Part shown: piece after piece, positions 20,488 through 34,559 of the stretch
How the letters are laid out: each line of letters starts with the position of its first letter
Position numbering within the stretch: the first letter of the stretch is position 1
Assembly (NCBI GenBank): GCA_963691815.1
Contig: OY829659.1
Span: forward strand, 13,650,184 to 13,714,183
Direction: 5' to 3'
Length of the DNA: 64,000 bases
Origin: Echiichthys vipera
Lineage: Eukaryota; Chordata; Actinopteri; Perciformes; Trachinidae
Made by a program: the position numbers and the translations under genes
The notes under the pieces: model-generated
The model's input: the letters and a program-made list of their open reading frames with translations, nothing else
Database searches by the model: none
Told to the model about the DNA's origin: nothing

Positions 20488-21549
20488 AACTGTAAAGAAT
20501 GTAACTTCAACACAACTATATGGCAGGATTACGGCGGTGAGATTACTCGCTGGCACCAACATCACAGATGTTTGAGGGGAGGTGGCCCTTGTTTACATTT
20601 GCTCAGCTCTCGTGGGCTTTTGTGGGCCATGCCCAGTCCATTTCCTGAGGAATGACATCTCTCTCTGTTGACTTTAGACATTACACGTTGTGCTTCTCTT
20701 GCCCGACATCACATAAAAAGCTCCTCTAAGACATATATATGTACACGTATCAGAGTTTTTCTTCCCATTGTTGTCAAAATGTATTAGAGACTGACTTAAC
20801 CAGCAGTGCCATATGCTGGATTCTTCACTTGCAGTACGAGACACTCAGCCAAGATTTTTTTTCAGAGACTACAAGCTCTTCACAGAACGAGCAGCCAAGT
20901 GCTGCTTTGCATAACATCTGCATCTGAAATAGACCCTGATCTAGTTACAGTACCAAGTCTTCAATACGTGCTGCTTTGTCTCTCAGTCAATTCACTTAGG
21001 CCAGGCTGAACCAATGCCAACTGGGAACAGGACGAGCTTGGACCTTACCTTAAATATTAACAACCAGCAGTCTATTAAAAGGGCAGACTCAAAAATAGCA
21101 TATGCCACGAAAATGTGCTTTAATGTGTATCATTATTACTAAAAGGATAGATAACGTGAGTGATATGTTACTATTCTAGTGATTGACTTGAAATCAATCC
21201 GCAATTCAAACATCCCGAGGAGCCATGACAGGTGCACGAGCACAGGTGTACAGTTGTTATCCTCTCCGGCAGGTAACGCTAGATGCAGGCCTCCCGGTGG
21301 GTTCAATCTGCCCAACACGGTGGTATTCAGGCAGTAACACATGACATTATAATCGCTATTTGTTGAGAACGTGCACCGTATTGAAGCAGGGGGTTTTTTC
21401 CAAGCTGGAAATGCTTTCTAGAAAAAAAAAAGGCCCGCTTCTAGTTCACATATGCAGCCGATGAAGAGGAGGATGGTTAAAAAACAACAAGAAGAAATGG
21501 AAAATTCCACACCCAGACAAAATGTAACATCGCCGTTTTAAACACTTAC

Positions 21550-21900
21550 GGTGTGCTTGGTCCTGTCGTTTAAAACCGAGCTGGTCGGGAAGCTAGTGAG
21601 CAAAGCTAATCACGGGCTAACGCCAGTGCATCCCAGTTCATGCGCGGCTTCAGAGGAGAGATGTGTCTTTTGTCAGTCCAGGGGGAAAACTGACCGTGGG
21701 AAACAATGCAGTTCTCTTTTCTAAGAATATTGCAATGGCATAAGCAGAAGAAGCCTTGTTCTAACAGCGTTTGACTTTGACGCCTCGTTAATAATCCCCT
21801 ATCTTCCTTCTTTTTAATGAAGCCTGGAGAGGAACGCTTTACGGAACTGACGACACCGTGGATTTCAGTTTGCAGACGCGCTTCGGTTCGAAGAGCGTCT
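21550..21900 (-). promoter_or_regulatory. arfip2: Probable non-coding first exon and promoter of arfip2
   Basis: A consensus donor (CACC/GTAAGTG) lies at 21543-21549, and its intron would end at the acceptor 18998-18999 before the ATG exon. The sequence just upstream (to about 21900) is richer in CpG than the flanking AT-rich DNA. I see no clear TATA box. The start site and exon length cannot be fixed from sequence alone. Confidence 0.45.
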
Positions 21901-22229
21901 AATCACGAGAAGATGGATCACTGCGCCACAAAGGCAAAAACCTGGCACGGTGCTAGCCTTAAAGCGACGCAGCTTGTGATATAAAGTCATTTTAGTATTT
22001 TTATGCATTCATATAAATGTATTTAATTTACATACATTTATGATACAGTTCATTTGCCTGACTTTAGCTACCGCCATAAGCAGCATTGATTGTCTGCATG
22101 TTTATAGTACGCTTTTATTGTTACTCTTCTTGTTTTATTGTTTGGGTTGTTTTGTTTTCTTTTTCTTTTTGCTTGATTGTGTTGTGATGTGTTTACCTTG
22201 TTTATTCAACATAAACCTGCCAAAAAGAC

Positions 22230-22272
22230 TATTTATTATTATTATTATAATAATAATTATTATTATTATAAC
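22230..22272. repeat. Palindromic ATT/AAT triplet repeat
   Basis: Runs of TTATTATT flank a central AATAATAA, so the tract is nearly self-complementary and could fold into a cruciform. Confidence 0.85.
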
Positions 22273-22760
22273 CTTTATTTAACCAGGAGAAACCCATTGG
22301 GATAATAATGGCTTTTCCAAGGGAGACCTATAACACAGGTACAACACATAGTTACAACAGAACACAAGGACAAATCTGTAGGGGAAAAAAAATAGCAAAC
22401 ACAATTTACAATGCCTCATATCAATTACAAATAAAAGTAAAGGAGCCATTTTTGCATCCAAGAACAATTTAAAAACATTATAAACATTGATATGCTGACA
22501 AGTTTGACATCATTTATTACATTTTTTTAATTCAGAACCACTTAAATTAATTAATGCACTACGTTTTAAGTCATTCTGCAGCAAATTCCATGTCGAAGGT
22601 GCAGAGACAGCAAACGCACTAAACGACTACAGATGGAAATTAGCTGCTTATTTGAACCTTGAACAGATTTTGATCACATTTCCCCATCAAACTTAAGAGT
22701 CGTACCTGGAAATCGGAACAGAGTAAGTGATCTTCGTTTTCCCTTCACACGCCTTTAACC
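22266..22760. repeat. Teleost repeat starting CTTTATTTAACCAGGAGAA
   Basis: CCTTTATTTAACCAGGAGAA then CCCATTGGGAT, CTTTTCCAAGGGAGACCT and TTCCATGTCGAAGGTGCAGA occur in the order expected for a common fish dispersed repeat (from memory). The right boundary is uncertain. Confidence 0.6.
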
Positions 22761-22985
22761 CATCTTTGAGCGCATCCTGCAGGTGATGTGTGCCTGTTTC
22801 AGCCAACTCCTCATGGTTGTACATTAACTCAGGAACGTGTAAGTTGTACGTGTTCTTTTAATCGTGCAACAATAATTGCTTGGACTTAAAATCACTGTGA
22901 ATCCAAAAGTTGTATGCAAACCTGCCCCCTGTGATAGCAATTGTATACACTTTGATGTGTTATGTTACTACATGTTATGTATGTG

Positions 22986-23034
22986 TACATTATGTGTTAT
23001 GTACATTATGTGTTATGTACTTTGTTATGTGAGG
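22986..23034. repeat. Short tandem repeat of a 16-bp unit
   Basis: TACATTATGTGTTATG occurs twice in tandem (22986-23001, 23002-23017), followed by a degenerate third copy. Confidence 0.85.
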
Positions 23035-24547
23035 TATGAATGAATGCTATTACAGCAAAGAGCTGCTGGTCCACCCTCACTGATAAAGGACAATACCTTG
23101 TGTGGAAAAAGAGGGAACAAACGTCAACGCCCCTCCCCACCCCAGCCAGTTCATTAACATACAGTGGCTTGATACAATGGGACCAATGTTGTAGAGGTAT
23201 GCACAAAAACGCATGTTCTATTGAATAAAATGACTAATATGAAATAATGACGTATGGACATACCCCTGTCATCTTAATAGTGAGGGGGAAACCAGAGCTC
23301 CCATGAATTCTGTATTGTGTTATAAAATCCTACCTAACCCTACCTCAGGTTGTGATGAAAGCACAATTCAGCTACAACACTGCCCTCTGTGGGTACAGTA
23401 AGTGTCTTATGATCTTCTGAAGAGAAATAAAGTGCTGGGCCACTACTCTCTAGTGGCTTTTTCCTTTAGCGCAAATTGAGCATTACTGATCTCATCTTTG
23501 AGTAATAAATGTAACATTAGAATTCATGTTTTGATTTATTACAGTTGTTTTGAAAATTCAGTGTACTTTATGGGTAATCCATTCATCAATTGCTTCACTG
23601 GCTCATATTTAAAAGATTAAGCCAATTTGTTATGTTTGAATAACAAGACAGGAACTGTACACTTTGACCTAGTCCCAATATGAATCTCATGCCAGAGAAC
23701 AATGCATCACAATTCATGCATGAGCACAACATGGGCACTTAAAGCGTACACTTCTTACTCTCAGGTCTGTAAACTATGAATGAACCGTGTTAACGGTGCT
23801 GGATGAGATCCTACAAACACCGCAGGGCTGAGGGGATTCAAACAGCTCATGCAGTCAATCAGAGTGCAAGGAAGGAGGAAAGCGAAAGTGAGGGAAAGAG
23901 TGAACGTTTTATTAATGAATAGATTGGACACTGAAAGAAGTGTGGAGCCAAAAGAAACTCCCATGTATTTTTTGGAAAGGGCGTGAAATGCCATATGGGA
24001 ATGTTTTAGTAATGGAAGTGTGCTTGAATAGAGTGAGTAAAGTCCAGCTGTCGAGTTGGTGTGGTTTTTGGTGCCAGTCTGGGTCACTACCTGTTCCAGT
24101 GAACATGTTGTATTTTTATGCAATTTTTCTATCCTAAATAACTTAAAAAACAATAAAAATGTTTTAAGGCTTGCGGACAATGTGAACAATATAATCACAC
24201 GAAACATAATTAGCAACAGCTGCTGCTGCTACTGCAGATGTATGAGTGCAGTGCTGTCCACCCAGTTTATAGCCTACAGCTGTCACACTCTCACTCCAGT
24301 TTGGCCAGTTACCATCAATTTCTTCTAATTATGATAATGATTCACTTTCAGTGTGTAGTTAATCTTGATATATTGGATTGTGTGGATTTATTGACTCTTC
24401 TCCTTGACATGCTACAACAGATGTGAAAGGAGAGACGACTTGAGAAACTAGCAAGTATTGTCATAATGGATAATATTTATTCCTAAACAAAAGAGACATC
24501 TTTGGTATTTGGGTCCAAGGGACACAAAGTGAAATTAAATCATTAAA

Positions 24548-24850
24548 GGTCTAATATTAAAAGTAAGATTTCCTTTATTTTAACTACAGTGCCGTAACAG
24601 TCATTGTCCGGCTGCAATGTGGATATCCTGTGAACACTGACCAATCAGAGCAGACTGGGATTTTTTAGGAAAGGGGTCTTAAGTAGAGAGATGCTAAAAT
24701 GGAGCATTTCAGACAGAGGGTGAATTCAAACAGACATGAGAAAAAAAATGTTATTTTTAAACATTTAAGCATGTAAACATGTTCTAGTAGAAACCCAAAT
24801 TACAAGTATGAACCTTAAAATTATACATATTAATATGTCTCCTTTAATTT
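24548..24850 (-). repeat. Perciform-type interspersed repeat, copy 1 (inverted relative to copy at 30.1 kb)
   Basis: On the minus strand it contains TTTCTACTAGAACATGTTTA, CTCTGATTGGTCAGTGTT and GCAGCCGGACAATGACTG, in the same order as the plus-strand copy at 30140-30445. The family is very common in percomorph fish (from memory). Confidence 0.75.
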
Positions 24851-27800
24851 GACATATTATGAGAACATTGTAGAATTACTGAAATCCCAGAATGCACCAG
24901 AATGCACAGTTGCATGCCAGTGTGTCAAGAGAAAAACATATTTATTTTCTTACTTGGTATCTCTTCAACAGGATGGTAAGATATGAAAAAAAGACATGCT
25001 ATGAAAACAGCTGAATTCTTAATCAAGCACATCACAGCATGTGCTGTAGAGGTAAGCTGGCTCCACAGAGACTTACTGCAGGTTTGAAATAATTATTTAT
25101 AACTCCAAAACGCAGACGCCTGAACTTCAAATTAAGGACCAAAAATCATGTCTAGCTTCTTACTTCCTGTGCTCAGTCCTATGCGCCATGGCTTTTGTGT
25201 ACATGTGGAGGAACCACATTGCATAAACACATCAATTAAATTCTTACTTGCAGTAAAATCACATGAAGTTGTGTCTATTTGTGACAAACAATATGGAGAT
25301 TATTTAGGGAAAACATAAGGGAAAGCATTAATATACAGGACTGGTAGTGAGTCATAGTTATCTAAACCAGTTGTGTGTGACACTCATTGCTGCCATGGAA
25401 AAAGCAGAGTAAGCAGTGTGAAGCATAGACGGAGGTAGGTACCTATTTTTCTGTTAAATGTCCTGGTTGCAGAATGTGGTGGAGAAAGTTTTTGATCTCT
25501 GAGTTAGTCAGTGACCACACAAGTTTGGCTGTATAAGGACTAGTTACTGGAATCAGGGGGTTTTATGCCTTACTCAGTCATTAGTGTGCACACTCACCTG
25601 TTGAATCATTTAAAGGCTCACGCACACTGATGGGAAGTCTCATGCGAAAACTTTCCCCACTAACCTTTGACATAACAACATCTTTAAACATTTTTATCAA
25701 GATATCCATGATTGTTGTATTTTACTGTCTCTTTATGTATCGCTGCTCTGCATGTCTGCGTGCGTCAAAAAATGTATTGCTAGGCTTTGTTTTGTTGCTT
25801 CGTGTTGCTTGCTTGCATAGTTACATGTGCTCAATAGTGGTTATTTGTGTCTGTTGCTCTGGTTTCAAAACATCTCACCAAAGGACTTGGAAATTAGCCA
25901 GCTGGCTAACACTGGCACCTTTAGAGGAATGTTGATGAATGTGTCCTTATAACAGAAAATATTCTGTTAAATTATGAAAACAGAAGTTATAAATTAAATT
26001 AAACCAGAAACCATTGCATTTCACATTGTTCACGTATAGTGCACAATCTACTGCCTGCCACATCACAGTCATTTAATACTGAATAAAAAGCAGTTTTGGT
26101 CCATTCTATACCTGATACATCCTCATGATGGCACCAAATCCCAAACTTAAACCAAATGAGATCCATACAGTATATAAATACACAAAGAGCAGACTTCATA
26201 TACTGCATGCCACTGCAGACTAACAAGATGCTTTAGCTCTCATCATCAAAGAGACAGCTCGGCTGAAAAGCTGATGAGGCTTTTCAAATCAGCTTGTATA
26301 TCCTCTCTGTAAGAAAAAAAACCGACGTGGCCACATGATGATGACTACAGCAGCTTTTATGATCATTTTCATGACTAACAGCCTTTCAGAGCCGCTTGGA
26401 ATCATCTGCTGACTTCACATGTGAGCTCCTCAGCTTATTGTACACAGGGCGCTTAATGACCATGCCAATCATTACCAGAGCCCTGAGAAAATGACATTGA
26501 TGTATGTTCTCCAAGAGACCACACCAGCCTTTGATTGCTTTTGTTCATCAGCTAATCAGAAACACTACTAATAGACTGATGTTCTATCTGAAGTGTTTAC
26601 ACTGTGGAGAGACACCCCGCCCCTTTTTTTGTTTGACCTCACAGTGGTTGTTTAACACTGATGCCAAGTGTACTCCACTAAGATATTCATGCAGACAAAT
26701 TCCTGTGAAGCAACCACACATACACACAAACACACTTTTCTCATTTGTATTTTAAGGTCATATCACTGTTTCAATATTTTGTCTGACCACAAAGCTACCG
26801 AACACACAGCGTTCCAGTCTTCAATAGCAAACCCAAAAAATGTCCAAAAAGTTTCATCTGTTCTGCATCAAGAGCAACAAAAACAGCCGGCCTCTGCCCT
26901 GAGGTGTGTAGGGCCCTCGAGAGTCGTGAGTGAGCCATACAGGAGTCATTCTGGGTAAATATTACAGGTCACTGCCGTTGAAGGTTTTTATTTTTCCTCA
27001 CAGGATGTCGTGCTGCTGTTTTTGTAAAGCGTGTGTGTTGTTGAGCTATAATATTAGCACAGGAGCTCTCTGAGACCAGTAGTGTAAATCCTTCCCTTCC
27101 GTTTCCATTGATGGGCAAAGTGACTGCATTTTTATTCGAATAGACCCAGAAACACATTTCCAGCAGATTAACTTTCCATATTTATCAAGTTTCTGTATTT
27201 TTTTATTAGTTAAATATGGTTTAACCAAGGATGGATAGGTTTATATGTATGACAAAAAAACAACAACTTTCAACCACATCATCCTCAGCAGTCTCCTAGG
27301 TTTCTATGTACTGTATATGGAAGCTCAACTGTAGTCAAGTGTCATACCATGCCAACTGAGCTATCTCTGTGATAACATGAGTAAGCTACGCACACTCATG
27401 AAATATAGATGAAAGCTCTAGTAAAGGTAGTGAGTGGACCTTGAGGTAATGTGTTTTACTTGGGCTAAAGTTTAACTATGGGCATTAACAAACTATTAAT
27501 GATTTTTGAAAAGGGCATTTTCCAAATATAAGTACTCAGCTTTAATAAAGCAACTTCACTAAATTGTCCGACATACAACACAACATAAGGATTCTAAAGA
27601 CTGGGGACGTGACGAATAAACAACACGAGAATATGAAATGCTGGCAAGAACATATTCATACTGGTGATGTGCCTAAACCCAAAGTTGTGCTTTACTTTCA
27701 AACCAAACTGACAGTCTGACAATAACATTTCTTACTAACAATGATAAATTAAACATATGATAGGTATTAATATTGATGGACATTGAACATGATTTTGCTG

Positions 27801-28484
27801 TAGTTTGTCTCTCCCACTGAAGAATTAATAATTCATATGGAGGCTTTTGCAATGTTGGAAACGTTCAATGTTCCAGAAATGTTATTAATGCTTCCTGAGT
27901 TTATTTTGTTTTTGAAATCAGCTACCTGTACTTGGCAGAACACACCGTAGCGTGTTAAAAAACCACACATCTGAACAATGTTCATTCGCATAATGGGACA
28001 TACACAGATGTGGCCAAATGAGCAAGCTGTGATCAGACGTGTTTGCCTTAGTTGCCAAGATTGGTGTTTTACAGCTGTATTTGTTCCTGAATCTGCTGGT
28101 TTACAGCACACTATAGGTCATGCACTACATCTAAACACTGCCAGAGTAAAAAAAAAAAAAGGACTTGCATATACAGTACCTCCTTCATCTGAACCCTGCC
28201 ACACACACACAGGGGTAAGAGGCCTGCCCCCACACACTGGGCATAAGCAACATCAAAGGAACTGCAGTAATCCCACCAGGAATCAGGGGATCCATGGGTC
28301 TAATCATGAAAGAAGAAGGAAAATGTATATGAAATAAAAATAAATAAGAGCTATTTCCTAAACATTTGCATCAGCTGTAGTCAGTCAGCACTTAAAAAGA
28401 GTAAAGGTCTTTTCCTAAACTTTGTTTTCCTTGAGGTGACCTCTTGAGACATTGTTAAGATGATTTGTCTTTAAAAAGATTTAA

Positions 28485-28690
28485 AGATAAGTGAGCAAGC
28501 TGGAGCCTCGTGAGACCATCCTGATCTAGCGAGCTCCATTGTATTTTACTCACAGATCAGTCTGGTAACATGCAACGGAGAAAATCTGGAGCCGTTTGCC
28601 AAGCGATCGACCAATCAGCATTGGTTTTGAGCTGGGTTTAAGTGTGACACAACGCATGCAAATCCAACCTGATCTAGACACATTTTCAGA
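28485..28690. repeat. Probable teleost interspersed repeat
   Basis: GAGCCTCGTGAGACCATCCT, GATCTAGCGAGCTCCATTG, CAGATCAGTCTGGTAACATG and GCGATCGACCAATCAGCATT are blocks I recognise from a dispersed fish repeat. It is non-coding. Confidence 0.5.
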
Positions 28691-29760
28691 CAGCTGTAAC
28701 CCTAATTCTGTTAGAAGCTCACAAATACTTTTTTCTCTTAGATCCTTCTGTTGGCCTTGAAATTGTGCCTTTTATCTATAAATTTGCGTTACACAAATCC
28801 TTTAGCAACATGTTATTTAGTTTCTGAGCTTTGCCCCGGCGCTCTAGATTCAAAGAATCTATTGGTAGGCTACAACTCATGATAAGCACTGGCTTGCAAA
28901 AACAAAATTGATCATTCAAGCCAAAATATATGAAAATACAGTTGTGACTGATAAACAAGGCACAAAAAATATGTTGTAAATGCTCACATGGGATTTATGT
29001 GCTGGGTTCAGAAAAATGGCATCATCAGCCAACACAGTTGACCAGGATCATTAAAAAAAACTTGAATCTGGGGCTTTTCTTTCAAACCAATATTTCAATG
29101 CAATGTTTAGGAGATTAGAGGACCTCCAACATATTGTGTATTCTGAGGAATCTTTTTCCAAATGAAGGAACTTAAAGGCACCTCTTTGATCTTTTTGTAT
29201 TCTTTGAAACAGTTCTGACGAACCCATAATTTTTGCAGTGAGCCCGAAAGCCCCTAAACTAACCTCAGCGCCTTCAGGAGGTTCGAGCGCTGCGGGATCA
29301 CAGTGGGTTTGGCTCACAGAGAGAGAGCGGGGCAGCCACCTGGTGGGGCTGTGGGAGAGGGGAAATGGACTGTAATCAAACGAGCCGCCACAGAAACACA
29401 GAGCCTTCGCTGGATTTACGAGGCACTCACATCCAGCCGACCACTAACAATGAAAGAGGAAACACCTTTTTTTCTCAGACATTCCATGCTGTTCTTTGTC
29501 TTAGAAATGTGTTTTACTCATGGTGCCCTCTTATGAAACTGCTATGAAATTTTAGTGTCACTTTTGCTTCTCCCATCGGTGACAGAAAATGGCAAACCTT
29601 CCATTATAAATTTCAGGGAATTAATGAGTTGAGAAACCGTATGCCTGTGTATGTAAGGGTGTGATGAGTTAACACTGCTACATGGCTCATAAACCTAAAT
29701 ATTTTTGTAAATTATATACTTGGGAACACAGTACCGACTATGTCTATTCTAATATAAATA

Positions 29761-29886
<126 letters not shown>

Positions 29887-30139
29887 CCTCTTGGTTTTGT
29901 CTGTGGCCTCTGTTTGAGCTCCTTGGTGACATTTACATTATTCAGCCTTATGAGACTCATTAGGCTGACTGCCCTGTACGAGTCCAGTCCAGTTTGGCGT
30001 GGAGCTTTCCATTACGCTGGTCAGCTGGAACTGTCGGGAGATGGTTGTGGGGAAAAAAAAAACACAAAAAAAAAGTAAAGTAGAAGACAGAAATAGGACA
30101 GATGAAGAATGGTAGGTGCTTTTGGTACTTGTGTTATAA

Positions 30140-30445
30140 GACCTTAAAGGGAACATATTATGTTCAATTTTCCAGTTTGTGTATTTTCTACTAGAACATG
30201 TTTACATGCTTTAATGTTAACAAAAAAATAACTTGTACTGTCTCTCTGAATATACCTGTATTCACCCGTCAATACTGTATTTTAGCGCTCTTTGACTCCT
30301 GAAAAAGCTCAGACTGCTCTGATTGGTCAGCATTTCCAGGTCTTCTGCATCTGCTCTCTCAGTGTCTCTGAATTGCAGCCGGGAAATGACTGTAACAGCA
30401 CTTTCTATCTACTGTATATATGGCATAGTTGTGACATCATAAGCG
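30140..30445 (+). repeat. Perciform-type interspersed repeat, copy 2
   Basis: CTTAAAGGGAACATATTATG, TTTCTACTAGAACATGTTTA, CTGCTCTGATTGGTCAGCAT and GCAGCCGGGAAATGACTGTA are followed by TTGTGACATCATAAGCG. The order mirrors the minus-strand copy at 24548-24850. Confidence 0.8.
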
Positions 30446-30461
30446 TATAGAAGTCCTGTCG

Positions 30462-30739
30462 GCTAATTTAAAGATATAATCCAAAAGATTTTCATCTATT
30501 TAATTGTCTTTTAAGAGTAAGTTAAAACAATGGTGATTAATCATATGAACCACTAATGAAAGCACTTCTACTTGCCTTTTTGCTGAGTATTCCAATCCGA
30601 GTGTCTGTGGAGATATTCCCTCTCTAAATGCAAATGTACCACCATGTTAGTGACTCTGCCAGGTGTAGCTCATCACGTTTCATTATAATTGGAAATCGAG
30701 AAATTCCAACTTCTGAGTCAGGCTTGTAGTAAGGGCAGA

Positions 30740-30831
<92 letters not shown>

Positions 30832-31055
30832 TTAAGATTGTAACATATGAGATGGACTGGTTGTAGAGAGGTGAATTTTTATCAGTAAAGTTTACAAAAG
30901 AGCAACAAAAGAAAAAAGTCAACATGCATAGCGACCGGAAATGTGACAAGATGGAGGGCTCTGAAAGAACAGGCTCTACAGCAATTACATCCTACTGCCA
31001 AAGAGGCTGCTAGAAACAACATATCTCAATTCTTACAGATTATGACTTTAAAGGC
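30462..31055 (+). repeat. Second repeat family, copy A (with internal TG microsatellite)
   Basis: Blocks GTTAAAACAATGGTGATTAA, GAAAGCACTTCTACTTGCC, GGAAATCGAGAAATTCCAAC and GAAACAACATATCTCAATTC, then TGACTTTAAAGG, recur in the same order at 39352-39740. It abuts the repeat at 30140-30445. A (TG)n tract interrupts it. Confidence 0.75.
30741..30828. repeat. (TG)n microsatellite
   Basis: About 43 TG units with one TA interruption at 30769-30770, nested in the repeat at 30462-31055. Confidence 0.97.
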
Positions 31056-31059
31056 ACCG

Positions 31060-33600
31060 TTTCTAAATACAGGCTGTGTCCAATTCTCCGTGGATTGAGA
31101 GTTTTGATACTTTCATAGTATTTATATAGCATCTCGACTTGCTTTATAACCAAAAAAGATCTCAGTCTTGGAGGCATCCCAACGCTGAAGACATACTAAA
31201 GACGTTACCTCAACACCAATAGGAGTAGTTCTGACGCTGTATCACAAAGATTAATAATCAAAACTATAGGAAAAAATATTTGGCAAGCACAAATAGTGGC
31301 AACTAAATCTTATAGTCAGCATTTAATCCTGTACAAGCAGTAATAAGATATACACTTCGCACTGTAGCCACATTTAATGTCAAATCCAAAGTTGCAGTGA
31401 GTAATGTGCCCACGATGCCAAGAATGTGTCTGTTGACCAGGCAATGGTACAATGTAAGCCTCACTACATGTCTTCAAGGATAATTTATGTCAAACAGACT
31501 GCTGACAGGCCCAGGATGATTACAGGCACTACTAACTAACAAGTAAAGATACAACTGGTACAGAAACACATAAATAATGACCAAGGATCCTATTTTTCTT
31601 TAGACTGATAAATGAACCATTTATTATGTGCTCGCTAAATCTTCAAATGTTTATTAAGTCTTCGGAGAAGCTACACACTGGGAAAAAAAGAAGTAGGAAA
31701 CCACAGAACAGCTGCATGGCTCTGTAATGTGTACGACCTTGTCTCTTGCCCCAGAATTCACCACTATTACCCTCTATTCACCTCTATCACCCCTCTGTGC
31801 CATACAGCCATAACAGCAGTGCAGCAGGCCAGATGTGTGGGACACAGAGGTGCAGAAAGATCCTACCCAGCCCCCCCAGTGATTTCCAGGTCCATTTGGT
31901 CCTCATGTTTCAGACCGGGCTGTCAAGTGCCAGGCTCCACATGACGGCGGCCTGGCAGACAGGTTGCTGTCGCTGGTCATGCTCAGTGGTGGATAGCGTA
32001 AATGATTTAGAAAGTGATTTGTGTGCATATGTGCATGTGTGTGTGGATGCATGCTCCCAACATCTATTTTTATGATCAATTTCTATCCACAGTATTTTTT
32101 TTGCATATTCTTTCTTTCGCTGTACGACATTTCTTTCACAACGCATGCAAACTGACATTGCTTTGGAGTATATCTCACTCTAGAGACATATTAGTCTCAC
32201 AGAAATTAAATTATACTGTAACCTTGTACAGTTTATATCATGCACATTTATACAAAGTCACAAGAGATGGATGTAAAGTAGATGTCTCAAACTATGCAAT
32301 AATAATACACCCACAGGTTGCTTACATGTGTTCTACAGAGCAATGAGCGGAATATAATGTTTTTATACAAGTATTACTCAAGACTGAATCCTGAACTGTG
32401 TTTTGTTAAGTTCAATAGAAACAAAATATCCCACACTCACTGAACTTCTGATGAGTGCATTAAAATGTAAACGGGTATCATGGGATTTTAGTAATATTGA
32501 GTATATCTCCACTTCACGTCAGTATAATGGAATTCCATTGTGATATTTACTTTAATAATGGTATTTTTCCATGTGTGCTGTGGCATATCTGTGGAGTTTG
32601 TGCAATCAGTCACAGGCCAGAATTGGTCCATTCCTCTTGGGCTTTCCCCCTGCCGAAATGTGCTGAGAGAAAGATAGATGCCTCCAGTCCTTTTAAGCCA
32701 TTAAGAGGGTGAGCAAACATCCCCTCGAAACCCTTTAAAATGACAAGACCGCCCCCCCCCCAGCAAAAAAAGCAAATAATCTCCGCTGCTCTTCCTTCCT
32801 CATCTTTCGTCCTCTGCTGCTTCTCCTCCTCCTCATCCTAAATTCTTTTGCAACATCTTGGAGATGAAAATACATAAAGCAAAAGCCAGTTGTTGACCTC
32901 TGCCTTATAGGTGTTAATGAATTGCAAAGAGAGAAACTGACATCTATCTGCAGACACAGGATGCTCTTAATGGTTTTGTCGTTATTCATTTCAAAGAATC
33001 AACAAAACTTTAAAGAAAAAAAGAATCAATGTGGCCAAATAACACAAATGTACAGGAAGCAGGTGAAGCAGCGTATAGAAACTGGCTGTGATGGGTATCT
33101 GTGATGAGGGACATCAGGAGCTTAAATATATTTTTAGGAGACTGCGGAAGACACAAGCTCATCTGGAAGTGAATTCCTGAAGGGGATTAATTTCTAGAGA
33201 GCTTATAGGGATTTTGGTGTGCAAGAGGCTACAGCCACCCAAATAGCCACTTCCTAAGCCTCTCTCCTATGGTTAAGACTGCTCATAAAAATGAACTTAC
33301 CTGCCAAATCTATCAAATTAGGAGGCCAACAATGGGGCCTCTATGTATCTATGTCACTGTGTCTGCCTTTGTCTATTTGTCTCTCCTGGATGAATTTCAG
33401 GTTGAGCACATTTGTGACCCAACCCACCCTCAGCATGAAGTGAAAGTGAGTCCCATTTGGCACAGTAGGTCGCCGTTACCCTGAAGTGAGTTTTACAGGT
33501 CAGACGTGAGTGCTCGCCCCACCTGCTTTCTCTCCCACTTGCAGATTTTTACACTTTCTCATTCTTGTATTCCCTCCAAAGGCATTCCATGTTTAATCCC
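31060..33600. other. Intergenic stretch without recognisable genes
   Basis: I see no coding or RNA gene signal here. The content is ordinary AT-rich DNA with a short C run near 32751-32761. Confidence 0.45.
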
Positions 33601-33615
33601 CAGGCTCCTTTAAGA

Positions 33616-33774
<159 letters not shown>

Positions 33775-34363
33775 AATCTAGAAAAGCGTCTAGTGGATTG
33801 GATGAGAAATTGTTGCATTTTGGAACGCTACAGCCCGATTTCTGATATATTTGGATTGAAAGCACCACATGTGACATTTTAAAATGAGGATATTATATTA
33901 CCCTGAGTGTTTTCTTTGACTCCTTTTCAGGCTCTCAGACAGACACTGGGGATGTTTAATTTGGGAAAGCGACACAATATTAAAAAAATAACAAGTCAGG
34001 AAAAACAGAAATAAAGTTGATATTTTACTGGACATGGTGAAATATAGTGTGTCAGATACCTATCAATTGGCCAGAAGTGTACAATGAAAAGACACACATC
34101 ATAAAATATCCTCCCTCAAACACTTGTAAGGACACTTTTTTGACATATTCAATCCTATAGCCCCAAACCTTAACCTGGACCATCACAATAACATCCTTCA
34201 CCTAACCTGAACCCGAAACATAAATCCTTGTGCCTGATTTTAACCCCAAAACAGCAATTTGAAGGACTCAAAACCTCTGGCAAAAAATGTCCATATACTT
34301 TCCAAGAATTTCCCCACTCTCAAGGTCTAGAGCTCAAATTGGTGCTTGTAGAGTACAGTAGAG

Positions 34364-34404
<41 letters not shown>

Positions 34405-34413
34405 ACACACACG

Positions 34414-34445
<32 letters not shown>

Positions 34446-34446
34446 C

Positions 34447-34482
<36 letters not shown>

Positions 34483-34483
34483 G

Positions 34484-34514
<31 letters not shown>

Positions 34515-34525
34515 ACACACACACA
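34364..34525. repeat. Compound (CA)n/(CG) microsatellite
   Basis: About 160 bp of alternating purine-pyrimidine DNA, mostly AC with several GCAC variants and one GCGC. The preceding 200 bp (34130-34360), rich in TAACC-like words, may be a decayed repeat. Confidence 0.96.
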
Positions 34526-34559
34526 GCTGCATTTGAGATTGCATATCAGGAGACATAAT

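Larger units (their letters stand above)
21901..29760. other. Gene-poor intergenic region, left part
   Basis: This stretch starts upstream of arfip2 and reaches the 29.8 kb microsatellite. I find no open frame resembling a known protein and no RNA gene. Recognisable content is limited to the decayed repeats listed separately (22.3, 24.5 and 28.5 kb) and short tandem repeats near 22.2 and 23.0 kb. Confidence 0.5.

Noticed and set aside
23761..24216. 151-codon open frame on the minus strand with hydrophobic segments
   Set aside because: Hydrophobicity follows from T-rich composition; no motif or splice support.
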